A stretch of DNA of 64,000 nucleotides from Paenibacillus selenitireducens (GTDB lineage: Bacteria; Bacillota; Bacilli; Paenibacillales; Paenibacillaceae): assembly GCF_002021565.1 (NCBI RefSeq), contig NZ_MSZX01000017.1:36120-100119 (forward strand), written 5' to 3'. The position numbers and the translations under genes are program-made. Under the pieces are notes generated by a model, which saw nothing but the letters and a program-made list of their open reading frames with translations, was not told where the DNA came from and did not search any database. Shown here in pieces: positions 63,654-64,000 of the stretch (position 1 is its first letter; each line of letters starts with the position of its first letter).

Positions 63654-64000
63654 ATGAGTAAGAAACGATTCAAGACGATGGCGGGTATCCTTGCCGTTGT
63701 GTTACTCGCAGGTTCGGTGATGGGGTGTACAGGTAAAAAGGAAGAAACGGCATCAAAAGAAGGAACAACAACGACAACTACACCGGAGAAAAAGCAAAAA
63801 ATCAGCATGATGTACCCGCTGTACAATAATCCTCCGAAGAAAACGGAAGTATGGAAAGCGATGGAGGAAAAACTGAATATTGAATATGAACCGATGGCCA
63901 TACCTTCAGCTCAATACAATGATAAACTGCTAGCATCGATTGCGGCCAACGATTTGGCTGACATTACCCATTACACGGGATTTCCCGACCCTAAGTTCAC
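63654..64000 (+). CDS. LplA-type sugar-binding lipoprotein (3' end beyond window)
   Basis: ATG 63654 after AAGGGGAAG. Signal with lipobox VMGC, Thr-rich linker, then QKISMMYPLYNNPPKKTEVW and the start of a solute-binding fold. 115 residues are visible. It belongs to the transporter whose permease stump lies 103 bases upstream, a common permease-permease-lipoprotein order. Confidence 0.85.
   Translation, partial: MSKKRFKTMAGILAVVLLAGSVMGCTGKKEETASKEGTTTTTTPEKKQKISMMYPLYNNPPKKTEVWKAMEEKLNIEYEPMAIPSAQYNDKLLASIAANDLADITHYTGFPDPKF

Overview
The window reads as the chromosome of a Gram-positive, spore-forming Firmicute, most likely Paenibacillus or a close relative. The reasons are strong Shine-Dalgarno sites with frequent GTG/TTG starts, a YqfQ-like spore protein, a YesM/YesN pair beside a sugar ABC transporter, an LplA-type lipoprotein, and Paenibacillus-like mobile genes. 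Genus is inferred from gene style only; there is no rRNA in the window.

Left part (1-19 kb), mostly core and moderately GC-rich: the 3' part of kdpA, then kdpB, kdpC and an unusual protein made of two tandem KdpD N-terminal domains with no kinase. Next come yqfQ, a TrpR-like yerC gene, a two-domain CbiX/SirB chelatase, dagK and rlmCD. From 11.5 kb the DNA is a scrapyard: ISL3 transposase debris, a small orphan immunity cluster (TPR fragment, Imm51, a remnant, DUF4261) and integrase debris. After it lie a TetR/Old-Yellow-Enzyme module with three matching operators and a 123-bp tandem duplication, an AT-rich FAD-monooxygenase/TetR pair, and an SF0329-family gene.

Middle part (19-39.4 kb): a carbohydrate locus with a GH78 alpha-L-rhamnosidase, sugar-binding lipoprotein, two permeases, a YesN-type regulator, a YesM-type kinase, a large secreted glycosidase and a polysaccharide deacetylase. 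It probably senses, degrades and imports rhamnose-containing plant glycans. Then follow a GyrI-like protein/WYL regulator pair, a MacB-like ABC exporter, and a lipoprotein flavocytochrome c/fumarate-reductase-like enzyme with a good Fnr box.

Right part (39.4-63.4 kb), AT-rich: a defence and mobility island. It carries group II intron debris, a Nudix hydrolase plus PLD-helicase-DUF3427 protein, a large serine recombinase coupled to a 54-codon ORF, three excisionase-like HTH genes, a tyrosine integrase, a DUF4297-like nuclease with HerA, a Septu-like ATPase/HNH pair, an AbiF-type HEPN protein preceded by a promoter-driven hairpin RNA, and a large SF1 helicase. Downstream lies a short array of small-gene cassettes separated by structured elements that resemble integron attC sites, with no recognisable integron integrase in view. 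The array starts inside the remains of an AAA ATPase gene. The island ends with an orphan SOS promoter, IS1595 debris and an XRE repressor module, and abuts the 3' stump of an LplC-type sugar permease whose partner LplA-type lipoprotein runs off the window.

The attC-like cassette array and the AbiF-ncRNA unit are the most interesting items. The AbiF, Septu and HerA-nuclease assignments rest on recognised family motifs. Functional claims for the array, the recombination repeats and the SF1 helicase are inference.
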